Of a stretch of DNA of 64,000 nt, positions 1-7,615 are shown in pieces. Under the pieces are notes generated by a model. The model made no database searches, was not told the origin of the DNA, and saw only the letters and a list, made by a program, of their open reading frames with translations. Source of the DNA: Asticcacaulis benevestitus DSM 16100 = ATCC BAA-896 (GTDB taxonomy: Bacteria; Pseudomonadota; Alphaproteobacteria; Caulobacterales; Caulobacteraceae); assembly GCF_000376105.1 (NCBI RefSeq), contig NZ_AQWM01000020.1, positions 1-64,000 on the forward strand, in the 5' to 3' direction. Each line of letters opens with the position of its first letter. Position 1 is the stretch's first letter. The position numbers were made by a program, and so were the translations under genes.

Positions 1-210
1 CCTATCGAACGGCTCAACGGTGAAATTAAACGCCGATGCGACGTCGTGGGCATCTTCCCCAACGATGACGCCATCATCAGACTGGTCGGCGCAATCCTGC
101 TCGAACAAAACGATGAATGGGCGGTTCAACGCGGACGCTATATCACCCTTGAAACCATCGCCCAAGTGAGCGATGATCCACTACTCAGCATGCCAGCAGT
201 GGCCAACTGA
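1..210 (+). CDS. IS256-family transposase, C-terminal fragment
   Basis: Frame 1 is open from the first base and gives 69 residues, beginning [12 protein letters not shown] and ending LLSMPAVAN before TGA. The N-E-I-K-R-R segment followed by a hydrophobic helix ([12 protein letters not shown]) and the closing [10 protein letters not shown] is typical of the C-terminus of IS256-class DDE transposases. Only the C-terminus is visible. The catalytic D and D residues would lie upstream of the window, so activity cannot be judged. Confidence 0.8.
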   Translation, partial: PIERLNGEIKRRCDVVGIFPNDDAIIRLVGAILLEQNDEWAVQRGRYITLETIAQVSDDPLLSMPAVAN

Positions 211-279
211 CGACAAACCCGGACCTGTTCGGAAAACACTGAAGCCAGGCGCTCAGTTACACCACGTACCGGGACACGA
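1..279 (+). mobile_element. Right end of an IS256-family insertion sequence (truncated by window start)
   Basis: The window opens inside a transposase gene that stops at 210. About 40 bp further on is a GC-rich end-like stretch (TTACACCACGTACCGGGACAC, near 257-277) that resembles the terminal inverted repeats of IS256-family elements. The left end lies outside the window, so the inverted repeat and the target duplication could not be checked. The exact outer boundary is therefore an estimate. Confidence 0.6.
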
Positions 280-403
280 TCAAGGATTCTCCTTCTCCGA
301 TTTTGTCTGCCCCCTTGTTTAGGGCGGGCCGATTCATGCAATCATCCGTGTTCAGAGCTTCCACGCTCTCCTACCATCATTTCGTCTCCGGCCCCCTATA
401 CTC

Positions 404-628
404 TCACCCGCTAGTGTTTGAACTTTCATAAACAGATGTGTCATGCCACCTCACCGGGTCCGCGATCCACTGATTGATGCTCGACTCATGCCAACCAGCG
501 CCGTGGACACTGATTTTCAGTTGGGGCGGAAATGTTCCCTCTGTGATCTTGCGATAGAGGGTTGAGCGGCTGAGACCAGTACGGTCCAAAACGGTCTTCA
601 ATCGTATTATGCGGTCGGGTGAGGACAT
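404..628 (-). CDS. alpA: AlpA-family helix-turn-helix regulator
   Basis: This 74-residue protein has the AlpA/MerR-like winged HTH: RLKTVLDRTGLSRSTLYRKI (residues 9-28), followed by the strand FPPQLKIS and the tail W-x5-I-x2-W. AlpA-type proteins act as small excision or prophage-type regulators and commonly sit at the ends of integrative elements. GGAG lies 8 bases before the ATG. It is the gene closest to the IS256 end and lies downstream of the nucleotidyltransferase-HEPN gene on the same strand. The target operon is not evident, but control of excision or transfer of the island is the usual role. Confidence 0.8.
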   Translation of the reverse strand: MSSPDRIIRLKTVLDRTGLSRSTLYRKITEGTFPPQLKISVHGAGWHESSINQWIADPVRWHDTSVYESSNTSG

Positions 629-869
629 TATGGCTTCTCCAATTTTCCACGGGATGCGCCGGCATCACCTAAGAAAATTGATGGAATTTTCCGAGAAATT
701 CAAGATACCAGGGAGCCAATTAGTGCAAGAACGGGTCTGCAGGGTGTCTAAGTCCGCCCCAGTCGTACTTTAGCGTAGAATAAGAAGGAATCGGAAAGGT
801 AACAATTTCGAGAGCGACCGTCCCATTACGTCCCAAATACAAACAGTTCGCCGTAATTGTGAACATTTA

Positions 870-1787
870 CTATGAGCGACCAGCATTCAGGGCCGACAAT
901 TTTCTTTCACAGGCAGATTGGACAACAGCCTGAAGCGCCGAAACACGTTCCACCAGCCAGATCAGCTCTTCATCCGTGACCTGATAATCTGCTGAATATC
1001 GCGCCTCCACATACGCGCGCCGGAGACGGTCGAACGCCTGGCGATGAAGCTTGCTGTCGGATGGCCAAATACCCTTTAGACTGTCGTCGAGGTTTTCCGC
1101 TTGGGATCTAAGGACCGAAAGCCGATGACTCTTCGGGCTGTACAGAGTGAAAGTGAGCAAAAGGCAATGGTAAAATGCTTCGGTTGCTTGATGAAGATTG
1201 AACGCGGCCTTGTTTCTATGGTCACGAGAAATATGAAACTCCGCCGCTTCGATGAACTCTTGGCCGCTAACTGACCATTGCTCGAAATTCGCTCTGGCCT
1301 CGATGGCGACCTCGCTTCGCTCCAGTGCTTTCGGTTTAGCAAGCGGATGCCCCGGCGCGTCGTACAGCAGGATGCCATCACGAGCGATGTCCGAGAAGAA
1401 CGGTCGGCCTCTGGCCAACTGGTCATTCACGTCGTCCAGACTGTGCACGATGAAGTTCACCGGGGTCTTGATGTGCTGGGTGACGGTTAGTTCCTGGATA
1501 AAGTGCTGATCCGCCTTGTCCCAATAGGTATGCAGGTCGGTAAAGTCCTGGCCATTGACGACGACGAGCAGGTCATAGTCGGATCGATAGCCGCTCAGAC
1601 GGTCTTCCACCCAATCGCCACGCGCGTAAGAACCGAAGAGAATGACCTTGAGGATGCGCCCTGCCTTGCGCTTGGGGGAAAGCGCCGTCTTGGTCGCATC
1701 CTCGAACTCGTCGAACAGGATCTTTACCACGCGTTCCAGTTCGCGTCGTTTGGTGTCCGGCAGGTGGTCGAGTTTGTCGGTGTTCAT
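870..1787 (-). CDS. Nucleotidyltransferase-HEPN fusion protein
   Basis: The N-terminal half is a minimal nucleotidyltransferase: LFGSYARGD (the G-S motif) followed by RSDYDLLVVV, which supplies the two metal-binding Asp. The C-terminal half is a HEPN-like helical domain (FNLHQATEAFYHCLL, then SHRLSVLRS, then EARYSADY). Separate MNT and HEPN proteins often form toxin-antitoxin pairs in which the MNT protein AMPylates the HEPN RNase. Here both are on one chain, and no clean R-x4-6-H catalytic motif is obvious, so toxicity is uncertain. An earlier ATG at 1853 is in frame, but the residues before MNTDKL look non-conserved, so 1787 (305 aa) is preferred. Confidence 0.8.
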   Translation of the reverse strand: MNTDKLDHLPDTKRRELERVVKILFDEFEDATKTALSPKRKAGRILKVILFGSYARGDWVEDRLSGYRSDYDLLVVVNGQDFTDLHTYWDKADQHFIQELTVTQHIKTPVNFIVHSLDDVNDQLARGRPFFSDIARDGILLYDAPGHPLAKPKALERSEVAIEARANFEQWSVSGQEFIEAAEFHISRDHRNKAAFNLHQATEAFYHCLLLTFTLYSPKSHRLSVLRSQAENLDDSLKGIWPSDSKLHRQAFDRLRRAYVEARYSADYQVTDEELIWLVERVSALQAVVQSACERKLSALNAGRS

Positions 1788-1876
1788 GGCGGTCTCTATG
1801 TTGGATTCTTTGTGCACCACTTCGCTTAATGGATCAATGCAGTGGTATTCCATTCCTGTCGTGCGGACGCATGATG

Positions 1877-2464
1877 CTAGCCGTCGTCGCCCAGCAAATA
1901 CCCATCCGTCAGGGCGCAGGCGCGCGCTGGCACGCAGGTTTCTTGGTCCACCGCGTTGCAGAACATGACCGTTGCTGTGACAAGACGCTGCATGGCTTTG
2001 GCTGGCGACAGTTTCAGGTGTTTGGCGATCTCGTTTGTCGTCAGGCCTTTGACCCGTCGCATAAGAAAGACCCGACGATACAGTGACGGGACGCGGTCGA
2101 GGGCATTTAAGACGATGCCTTTATCTGCCCGCCTTTCCGACCGTACCGGTGCATCGACCGGTGTCGGTGCGATGTAGGCATTGATCGACGGCTGAAGTTG
2201 TCTGAACTTGTGTACCGCGATATCGAAGATCAGGCGCAGCATGTAGCGCCGAGGGTCGATGATGTACTGCCAGTGATCACAGGATATCAGCTCGACCTCT
2301 GCTTCCGAGACAATGCGCCGCGCCGTTCGCGTGCTGTCGCTCAAGCGCCGCGCAAGTGACAGGTATTCCGCCTGGTGCGGTGACACATAGTCATGAAACC
2401 AGCAGAGCTGCCGTCCCATAAGCGCTTCCGTGAACCAATGTGGTCTTGTGCCTTCCATACCCAT
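1877..2464 (-). CDS. Sigma-70-like (ECF/FecI-type) factor of the mobile element
   Basis: This protein of about 195 residues has a degenerate sigma region 2 (RRLSDSTRTARRIV through YMLRLIFDIAVHKF). Its region 4 is clear: LDRVPSLYRRVFLMRRVKGL followed by the helix-turn-helix TNEIAKHLKLSPAKAMQRL. GGAGGT lies 7 bases upstream of the ATG at 2464, which makes that the better start than the GTG at 2479. No anti-sigma or FecR gene is adjacent. Sigma-like proteins of this type recur in alphaproteobacterial conjugative elements beside alpA and tra genes. A role in transcribing island genes is inference. Confidence 0.72.
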   Translation of the reverse strand: MGMEGTRPHWFTEALMGRQLCWFHDYVSPHQAEYLSLARRLSDSTRTARRIVSEAEVELISCDHWQYIIDPRRYMLRLIFDIAVHKFRQLQPSINAYIAPTPVDAPVRSERRADKGIVLNALDRVPSLYRRVFLMRRVKGLTTNEIAKHLKLSPAKAMQRLVTATVMFCNAVDQETCVPARACALTDGYLLGDDG

Positions 2465-3060
2465 TGCCTTGACCTCCACGGGGCCTGCGCTCAGGTGTCA
2501 GGCCCGCATCTGCGTTGGTGACGGGGGAGTTGGAAAACCGAGTAAGCCCGATCCCTTTGGCCTTTAGCACTTGCGCGCCTGGACATTCGCCAAAAGCTCC
2601 CCCGTCATGATTCAACGCGCGATCTACCGGACAGCAGACGGGCATTATCCGCGCACTGTAGTGGCAAAATCTTACGGCTCATAGCGGAAGTGTAATCGTT
2701 TTGGACGATCACCAAACCAGCTTACTTACGGGGTTTCCACGCCCCAGAGCTGCATGTGGCAACTCCGGAATCAACCATAACGCAAGTGTACCAATACCGC
2801 AATCGGAACCGCCCGCATTCTTTCTGACACCGCGTCACCGTGGCACAATGACATCACCCTCTTTCTCGTCAATGTCATGTCCGTATGCGGGCACGCTCCC
2901 GCTTACGGACATGGTGGCCGCTTGTCGGGCTGGCGGGCGCGGGTCAAGCCCTACACCGTCAGGCGGATTTACCGACCCTTTCGGTAAATCCGGGGCTTGA
3001 GGCGCGACAGACAGCCCGGCACCTCACAGGCTGTTTCCAAGAGACTGACCTGCGGTTCTT
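2465..3060. other. Intergenic region with large nested hairpins, no convincing gene
   Basis: No supported reading frame was found between the sigma-like gene and traD. The right half holds strong dyad symmetries. The first is CATGTCCGTA (2876-2885) with TACGGACATG (2904-2913). The second is an 11-bp perfect stem, GGATTTACCGA (2965-2975) with TCGGTAAATCC (2981-2991), nested inside the outer arms TCAAGCCC (2944-2951) and GGGCTTGA (2993-3000). No T-run follows, so these are not ordinary terminators. They could be protein-binding or single-strand replication or transfer structures of the element. Confidence 0.6.
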
Positions 3061-3324
3061 TTACCGTCGACCGCGCTCATAGGCCCGATGCACGTCACCT
3101 GCCCTCGCCGCAATCTCTTCCGCCTCGGTGTCGAAAGCTCGCTTTCCGGTTCTACGCCAGACCTCGACATTGGCTGCCCCCTCCCCGCCCTTGAGCTTCG
3201 CGGCCAGGGCGAGAAACGCGCCGTACAGAACCGTGCGATCATCGCTCGTCAGATCGTCCAACTTTGCCTTGATAACCAGGCCGCCCAGTTCAATCAGATG
3301 ACGGGTCCGTTCGCGCCGTTTCAT
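3061..3324 (-). CDS. traD: TraD-like conjugal transfer accessory protein
   Basis: This small basic protein (87 aa from the ATG at 3324, with GGGAG 6 bases upstream) carries the signature ERTRHLIELGGLVIKAKL seen in Ti-plasmid-type TraD proteins, which are small relaxosome accessory proteins and not the VirD4/TraD coupling ATPase. A TTG start 42 bases earlier would overlap traC and is less likely. It lies 16 bp downstream of traC and both point away from traA, the usual Ti-type arrangement around oriT. It probably helps the relaxase act at the nearby nick site. Confidence 0.75.
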   Translation of the reverse strand: MKRRERTRHLIELGGLVIKAKLDDLTSDDRTVLYGAFLALAAKLKGGEGAANVEVWRRTGKRAFDTEAEEIAARAGDVHRAYERGRR

Positions 3325-3340
3325 CACCCACTCCCGCGTG

Positions 3341-3670
3341 TCAGTTCTCGCTTGGCTTAAGTTCAAACGGTTGCGTAAGGCCGTCAGCTTCTGCTGTCGC
3401 CGCAGGGTTCGTTTCAGGTCCCCTCCCAGCTTCGTCCTGTCCCCCTCCCCGAAAGAACGCCGCCCCGCTTTTACGCAATCCCTCCTTCCGTTCAGCCTTG
3501 GTGTCTTTCACCATGGCCAGCAATCCGCCCGCCAGTGTGTCGATGTCGAGGGCGTCAGCACCGGTCGCGATGACCAGTTCGCCAAGCTGTCGGATCTTGC
3601 GGTCTTTCAACATCCTGGCACGATCGTTCAGTGCCTTCAGTTCCGCATCGAAGTCCCTCGGTTTACGCAT
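3341..3670 (-). CDS. traC: TraC-like conjugal transfer accessory protein
   Basis: The protein is about 109 residues, starting at the ATG at 3670 (MRKPRDFDAELKAL) with AGGAG 6 bases upstream. Two further in-frame ATGs upstream are less well placed. Features are an N-terminal coiled-coil-like segment (residues 5-30), then QLGELVIATGADALDIDTLA, a motif of the TraC/MobC-type relaxosome proteins next to MobQ relaxases. It is divergent from traA, with the oriT-like site between them, and is followed by traD. A DNA-binding role at oriT is inferred from family and position. Confidence 0.75.
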   Translation of the reverse strand: MRKPRDFDAELKALNDRARMLKDRKIRQLGELVIATGADALDIDTLAGGLLAMVKDTKAERKEGLRKSGAAFFRGGGQDEAGRGPETNPAATAEADGLTQPFELKPSEN

Positions 3671-3765
3671 AGCCATCTCCTGCATTTGAGCTTGAGACCA
3701 TTATAGGATAGGATGTTGCGGTTGGCTCTACAATGACCGGAACGCAGTGAGACGGCCCGGTCCAT

Positions 3766-3812
3766 CCCGAGATTTAATCTTGGGAGGGCGCGCTTATACG
3801 TCGTGCCGACGT
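3766..3812. other. Putative oriT (MobQ/RSF1010-Ti type nic region)
   Basis: On the minus strand the sequence reads TATAAGCGCGCCCTCCC (about 3781-3797). This closely resembles the nic core TAAGTGCGCCCT of RSF1010 and the related Ti-plasmid oriT. It is flanked by an imperfect inverted repeat CCCGAGA (3766-3772) / TCTTGGG (3778-3784) and a perfect one ACGTCG (3798-3803) / CGACGT (3807-3812). The site lies between the divergent traC and traA genes, exactly where Ti-type elements keep oriT. Confidence 0.75.
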
Positions 3813-3841
3813 GCTCTTTTCAGCGTAATTGGTATGTCGCC

Positions 3842-6766
3842 ATGGCGATATATCATCTCTCCGTCAAAGTGATTTCCCGAGCGGCCGGCTCCAGCGCCGT
3901 GGCCTCGGCTGCCTATCGTTCGGCCTCGCGGCTGCACGATGAACGCCTGGATCGCCCCCAGGACTTCACTAACAAGACCGGCGTCGTTCATTCCGAGGTC
4001 ATGCTCCCCGACAACGCCCCCCCGGAATGGTCGGACCGCGAGCGGCTGTGGAACGATGTCGAGGCCTTCGAGAAGCGCAAGGATGCCCAGCTCTCCCGTG
4101 AGGTCGAGTTCGCTATTCCGCGTGAGATGACTCAAAGCCAAGGCATCGACCTGGCCCGCGATTTCGTCGAGCGCGAGTTTGTCGATCAGGGCATGATCGC
4201 TGACCTCAATGTGCACTGGGACATCGGCGCAGACGGCCAGCCCAAACCCCACGCCCACGTCATGCTCACCATGCGCGAGGTCAGCGAAGACGGCTTCGGC
4301 CCCAAGGTGCGTGATTGGAACCGCGTTGAGCTGGTCGAGCACTGGCGCGAGGCCTGGGCCGAGCATGTCAATCAGCGTCTTATCGAACTCGATATCGACG
4401 CCCGCATCGATCACCGTACACTCGAAGAGCAAGGCATCGATCTGGAGCCACAAGGCAAGATCGGCGCGGCGGCCCGCCGCATGGAGGCGCAAGGTCTTGA
4501 GGCCGAGCGCATCGAGGATCATGCCGATATAGCTTACCGCAATGGCGAGCGGATACTCGCCAACCCAAACATCGCCTTAGACGCCATCACCCACACTCAG
4601 GCGACCTTCACAAAGCGCGACCTGGCCATGTTCGTGCATCGCCATTCCGACGGCGCCGATCAGTTCAACGCCGTCATGACCGCCGTGCGGCAATCACCCG
4701 ATCTGGTCGAACTGGGCAAGGATGGGCGTGGCGATGAGCGCTTCACCAGCCGCGACATGATCGAGACTGAACAGCGCTTGCAACGGGCGGCGGACCTGAT
4801 GAAGGCGCGTGAGCATCATCGCGTGATGGAGGATCAGCGGAAGGCAGCCCTTGAGCGCGCCAAGGCGCGCGGCTTCACCCTGTCAGATGAGCAGAACGCC
4901 GCGTTCGCGCATGTCACAAAGGCCGATGGTCTCAGTGTCGTTGTCGGCTATGCCGGCACCGGCAAGAGCGCCATGCTGGGGATCGCACGTGAGGCGTGGG
5001 AGGATGCCGGCTACACCGTCAGAGGCGCCGCCTTGTCCGGCATTTCTGCCGAGAACCTTGAGAGCGGTTCGGGCATTCAATCACGCACCATCGCCAGCCT
5101 GGAGCATCAATGGGCCAAGGGCCGTGAGCTACTGACGGCGCGTGATGTCCTCGTGGTCGATGAAGCCGGCATGGTCGGTAGCCGCCAGATGGAGCGCGTG
5201 CTGTCCGCCGCGGCCGAGGCCGGGGCCAAGGTCGTGCTGGTGGGTGATCCGGAGCAGCTCCAGGCGATTGAGGCTGGTGCGGCCTTCCGCGCGATCCATG
5301 AGCGCCACGGCGGTGTCGAGATCACGCAGGTGCGCCGTCAGCACGAAGACTGGCAGCGCGATGCCACCCGCCACCTCGCTACCGGTCGTACGACGCAAGC
5401 TGTGTATGCCTATTTTGACCACGGCCATGTCCATGAGGCGGAAACGCGCGAGGACGCTCGTAAAGAGCTGGTCAAGCGCTGGGACAAGGATCGGATTGAT
5501 ACCCCCGAGGCCTCACGGCTGATACTCACGCACACCAATGACGAAGTGCAGGCCCTGAACGCTCTGGCGCGTGATCGTCTCAAAGCACGCGGTGAGTTGG
5601 GCGACGATGTCGACATCAAGGTCGAGCGTGGCGACCGTACCTTTGCCGCCGGAGACCGGGTGCTGTTCCTCAGGAATGAGCGCGGGCTTGATGACAAAGG
5701 TGGCGTCAGGAACGGCACGCTTGGCACGGCGGTAGTTGTTGAGCCAAACCAAATTTCCGTTCGCCTCGACGATGGTCGATCGGTGGCGTTTGATCTGAAG
5801 GACTACAACAGTCTCGACCACGGTTACGCTGTCACCATCCATAAATCCCAGGGCGTCACCATCGACCGGGCGCATGTTCTGGCAACGCCGGGCCTCGATA
5901 GCCATTCGAGTTACGTCGCCCTCTCCCGCCATCGTGACAGTGTGGATCTGAACTATGGCCGCGACGACTTCGACGATCTGAACCGGCTCGGCCGCACCCT
6001 GTCGCGTGAGCGGTCGAAAGACGTGGCACTGGACCACGACGGGGCAAAGGCCTTCGCTGAGCGACGCGGCATAACTTTGCGGGAACGCATTGTCGAGATC
6101 ATCCGCCAGGTGCCGGACAAAGTGCGCAGTATGTTTGATGGCCTCGACCTTGGGCAACGTTCGAACACACCACAGCCAAAGCCGACGGATTATCGCGAAG
6201 ACCGCGAGACTTTGCGCCGCAGCGCGATCCAGCGCCATGCCGGGGCCGCCAACGATATCTTCCGCATGCACGACAAGGACCTGCCAGTGCTCCCACACCA
6301 AAGATCCGCCCTTGAAAAGGCGCGTGAGGGCTTGAAGGCCTTCGACAAGCACGCCGTCCACGACTTGGAGCGGGCCTATAGCGCCGATCCCTCCATGGCC
6401 AGCGAGGCCGCCGCCGGACGCACAAATCGATCCATCCGCGTGCTCCAGATGGAGGCCGAGATCAGGGCCGATCCCATGAAACGGGCCGATCGCTTCATCG
6501 ATGACTGGAGACAGATGGACGCGCGCCGGGTTGGGGCGGAGCGCTCAGGCGACACAGCCACGGCGAGCCATGTCCGCGATCAGATGGGCGCCATGGCCAA
6601 GTCGCTGGAGCGCGATCCGCAGATGGAGTCACTCCTGCGCAATCAACGCCTGGCCCTGGGCCTCAGTAGTAGCGGCTCCGGATGGGACATGGAGCGGAAA
6701 CTGTCGAGTGAGCTTGGCGCCAGCATCGGCCTTGAGCCTTCACGCGGCATCAGCATTGGCATGTAG
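3842..6766 (+). CDS. traA: TraA relaxase-helicase (MobQ family)
   Basis: This 974-residue conjugative relaxase should nick oriT, stay covalently bound to the strand and unwind it. The MobA/MobL domain starts at MAIYHLSVKVISRAAGSSAV, and the HUH metal motif is seen as HWDIG...PKPHAHVMLTMR (about residues 124-140). A RecD/TraI-like SF1 helicase follows, with Walker A GYAGTGKSA (about 370), Walker B LVVDEAGM (about 438), a QVRRQ motif, and the late motif GYAVTIHKSQGVTID. The start at 3842 is chosen because the relaxase domain begins there; the frame is open 13 codons earlier. No type IV secretion or coupling protein genes are present, so transfer would need a helper. Confidence 0.93.
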   Translation: MAIYHLSVKVISRAAGSSAVASAAYRSASRLHDERLDRPQDFTNKTGVVHSEVMLPDNAPPEWSDRERLWNDVEAFEKRKDAQLSREVEFAIPREMTQSQGIDLARDFVEREFVDQGMIADLNVHWDIGADGQPKPHAHVMLTMREVSEDGFGPKVRDWNRVELVEHWREAWAEHVNQRLIELDIDARIDHRTLEEQGIDLEPQGKIGAAARRMEAQGLEAERIEDHADIAYRNGERILANPNIALDAITHTQATFTKRDLAMFVHRHSDGADQFNAVMTAVRQSPDLVELGKDGRGDERFTSRDMIETEQRLQRAADLMKAREHHRVMEDQRKAALERAKARGFTLSDEQNAAFAHVTKADGLSVVVGYAGTGKSAMLGIAREAWEDAGYTVRGAALSGISAENLESGSGIQSRTIASLEHQWAKGRELLTARDVLVVDEAGMVGSRQMERVLSAAAEAGAKVVLVGDPEQLQAIEAGAAFRAIHERHGGVEITQVRRQHEDWQRDATRHLATGRTTQAVYAYFDHGHVHEAETREDARKELVKRWDKDRIDTPEASRLILTHTNDEVQALNALARDRLKARGELGDDVDIKVERGDRTFAAGDRVLFLRNERGLDDKGGVRNGTLGTAVVVEPNQISVRLDDGRSVAFDLKDYNSLDHGYAVTIHKSQGVTIDRAHVLATPGLDSHSSYVALSRHRDSVDLNYGRDDFDDLNRLGRTLSRERSKDVALDHDGAKAFAERRGITLRERIVEIIRQVPDKVRSMFDGLDLGQRSNTPQPKPTDYREDRETLRRSAIQRHAGAANDIFRMHDKDLPVLPHQRSALEKAREGLKAFDKHAVHDLERAYSADPSMASEAAAGRTNRSIRVLQMEAEIRADPMKRADRFIDDWRQMDARRVGAERSGDTATASHVRDQMGAMAKSLERDPQMESLLRNQRLALGLSSSGSGWDMERKLSSELGASIGLEPSRGISIGM

Positions 6767-6783
6767 CAGAGAGGAAAACTGAT

Positions 6784-7401
6784 ATGACTGAGAATACAGA
6801 GCTTGAGCCGGAGCCAAAGTCGCCAGCGGAGGCCTTCGAGGACTTGCGCCGCGAGGTGGCGTTTATGCGCAAAGGCATCGAGCGTATGGCCGCCGACCAG
6901 CGCGCCGCACCTGACTACAGTGAGACGCTTGGGACGATGGCGGATAGTCTGATCGCGACGGCGAAGTCATTGAACTGGCTGACACAGCGCCCCATTGTGA
7001 AAACGACGGCCGAGCAAATAGCGCAACAGATGAGCAAGGCCGGGAACGACGCGCGGGCGGCCGACCAACGGACCATCGCGGAGGCGGCTAAAGCCCTCAA
7101 GGACACCAACCGTGACCTGTCTGCTTGGATTGCGAGCGCTCGAAAGGCTGACGATCAGGACCGTGAAGTCTTGCGGTTCAGCGCCTTTGCGGCCGGTGCG
7201 GGCGCTTTTGTTGCCATTATACTGACGATTGGATGTTTACGGGCTTTCCCCGAGCATGGCGCGGCTTGGCTTTTAGGCAAAGATCGCTGGGAGGCTGGCC
7301 AGCAATTAATGGCTTCGGCCGATCCTGATCAATGGGCTGAAGTCAGGGATACCTTGCCTGCCCAAGCCCGAACCAAGACCTCGACCGACTGCGGCTCTTA
7401 A
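6784..7401 (+). CDS. Small membrane protein linked to TraA (DUF6118-like)
   Basis: This 205-residue protein begins 17 bp after traA and is probably co-transcribed with it. It has an acidic start, a long predicted alpha-helical/coiled region (residues 20-125), one hydrophobic membrane segment (FAAGAGAFVAIILTIGCL, about 138-156) and a short C-terminal tail. Proteins of this shape follow MobQ relaxases in sphingomonad and Caulobacterales islands and resemble DUF6118. A link between relaxosome and membrane is possible but unproven. Confidence 0.6.
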   Translation: MTENTELEPEPKSPAEAFEDLRREVAFMRKGIERMAADQRAAPDYSETLGTMADSLIATAKSLNWLTQRPIVKTTAEQIAQQMSKAGNDARAADQRTIAEAAKALKDTNRDLSAWIASARKADDQDREVLRFSAFAAGAGAFVAIILTIGCLRAFPEHGAAWLLGKDRWEAGQQLMASADPDQWAEVRDTLPAQARTKTSTDCGS

Positions 7402-7615
7402 TTTACAGCGGTCACATCGCCAACCTTATTACAAATCCACCCTAGACTCTGGTCACCGGGTCAGAACTTGTCTTGCGCCAGTACATTGGATTGAACTATT
7501 GAAAGTATTGACGAGCCTTCGCATATCGCTTCAGGATAAACAAAGGCAATAAACTTGGAGACCTGCAGTCGCTCTTCTCCTAGACCATGGAAGTCAATTC
7601 AGGTCCGCCATATTG

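Noticed and set aside
2701-3000. 99-codon open frame upstream of traD
   Set aside because: No ribosome-binding site or domain; it is made of the hairpin sequences themselves.
3794-4522. 242-codon open frame opposite the 5' part of traA
   Set aside because: Antisense to the conserved relaxase domain and overlapping the oriT-like site.
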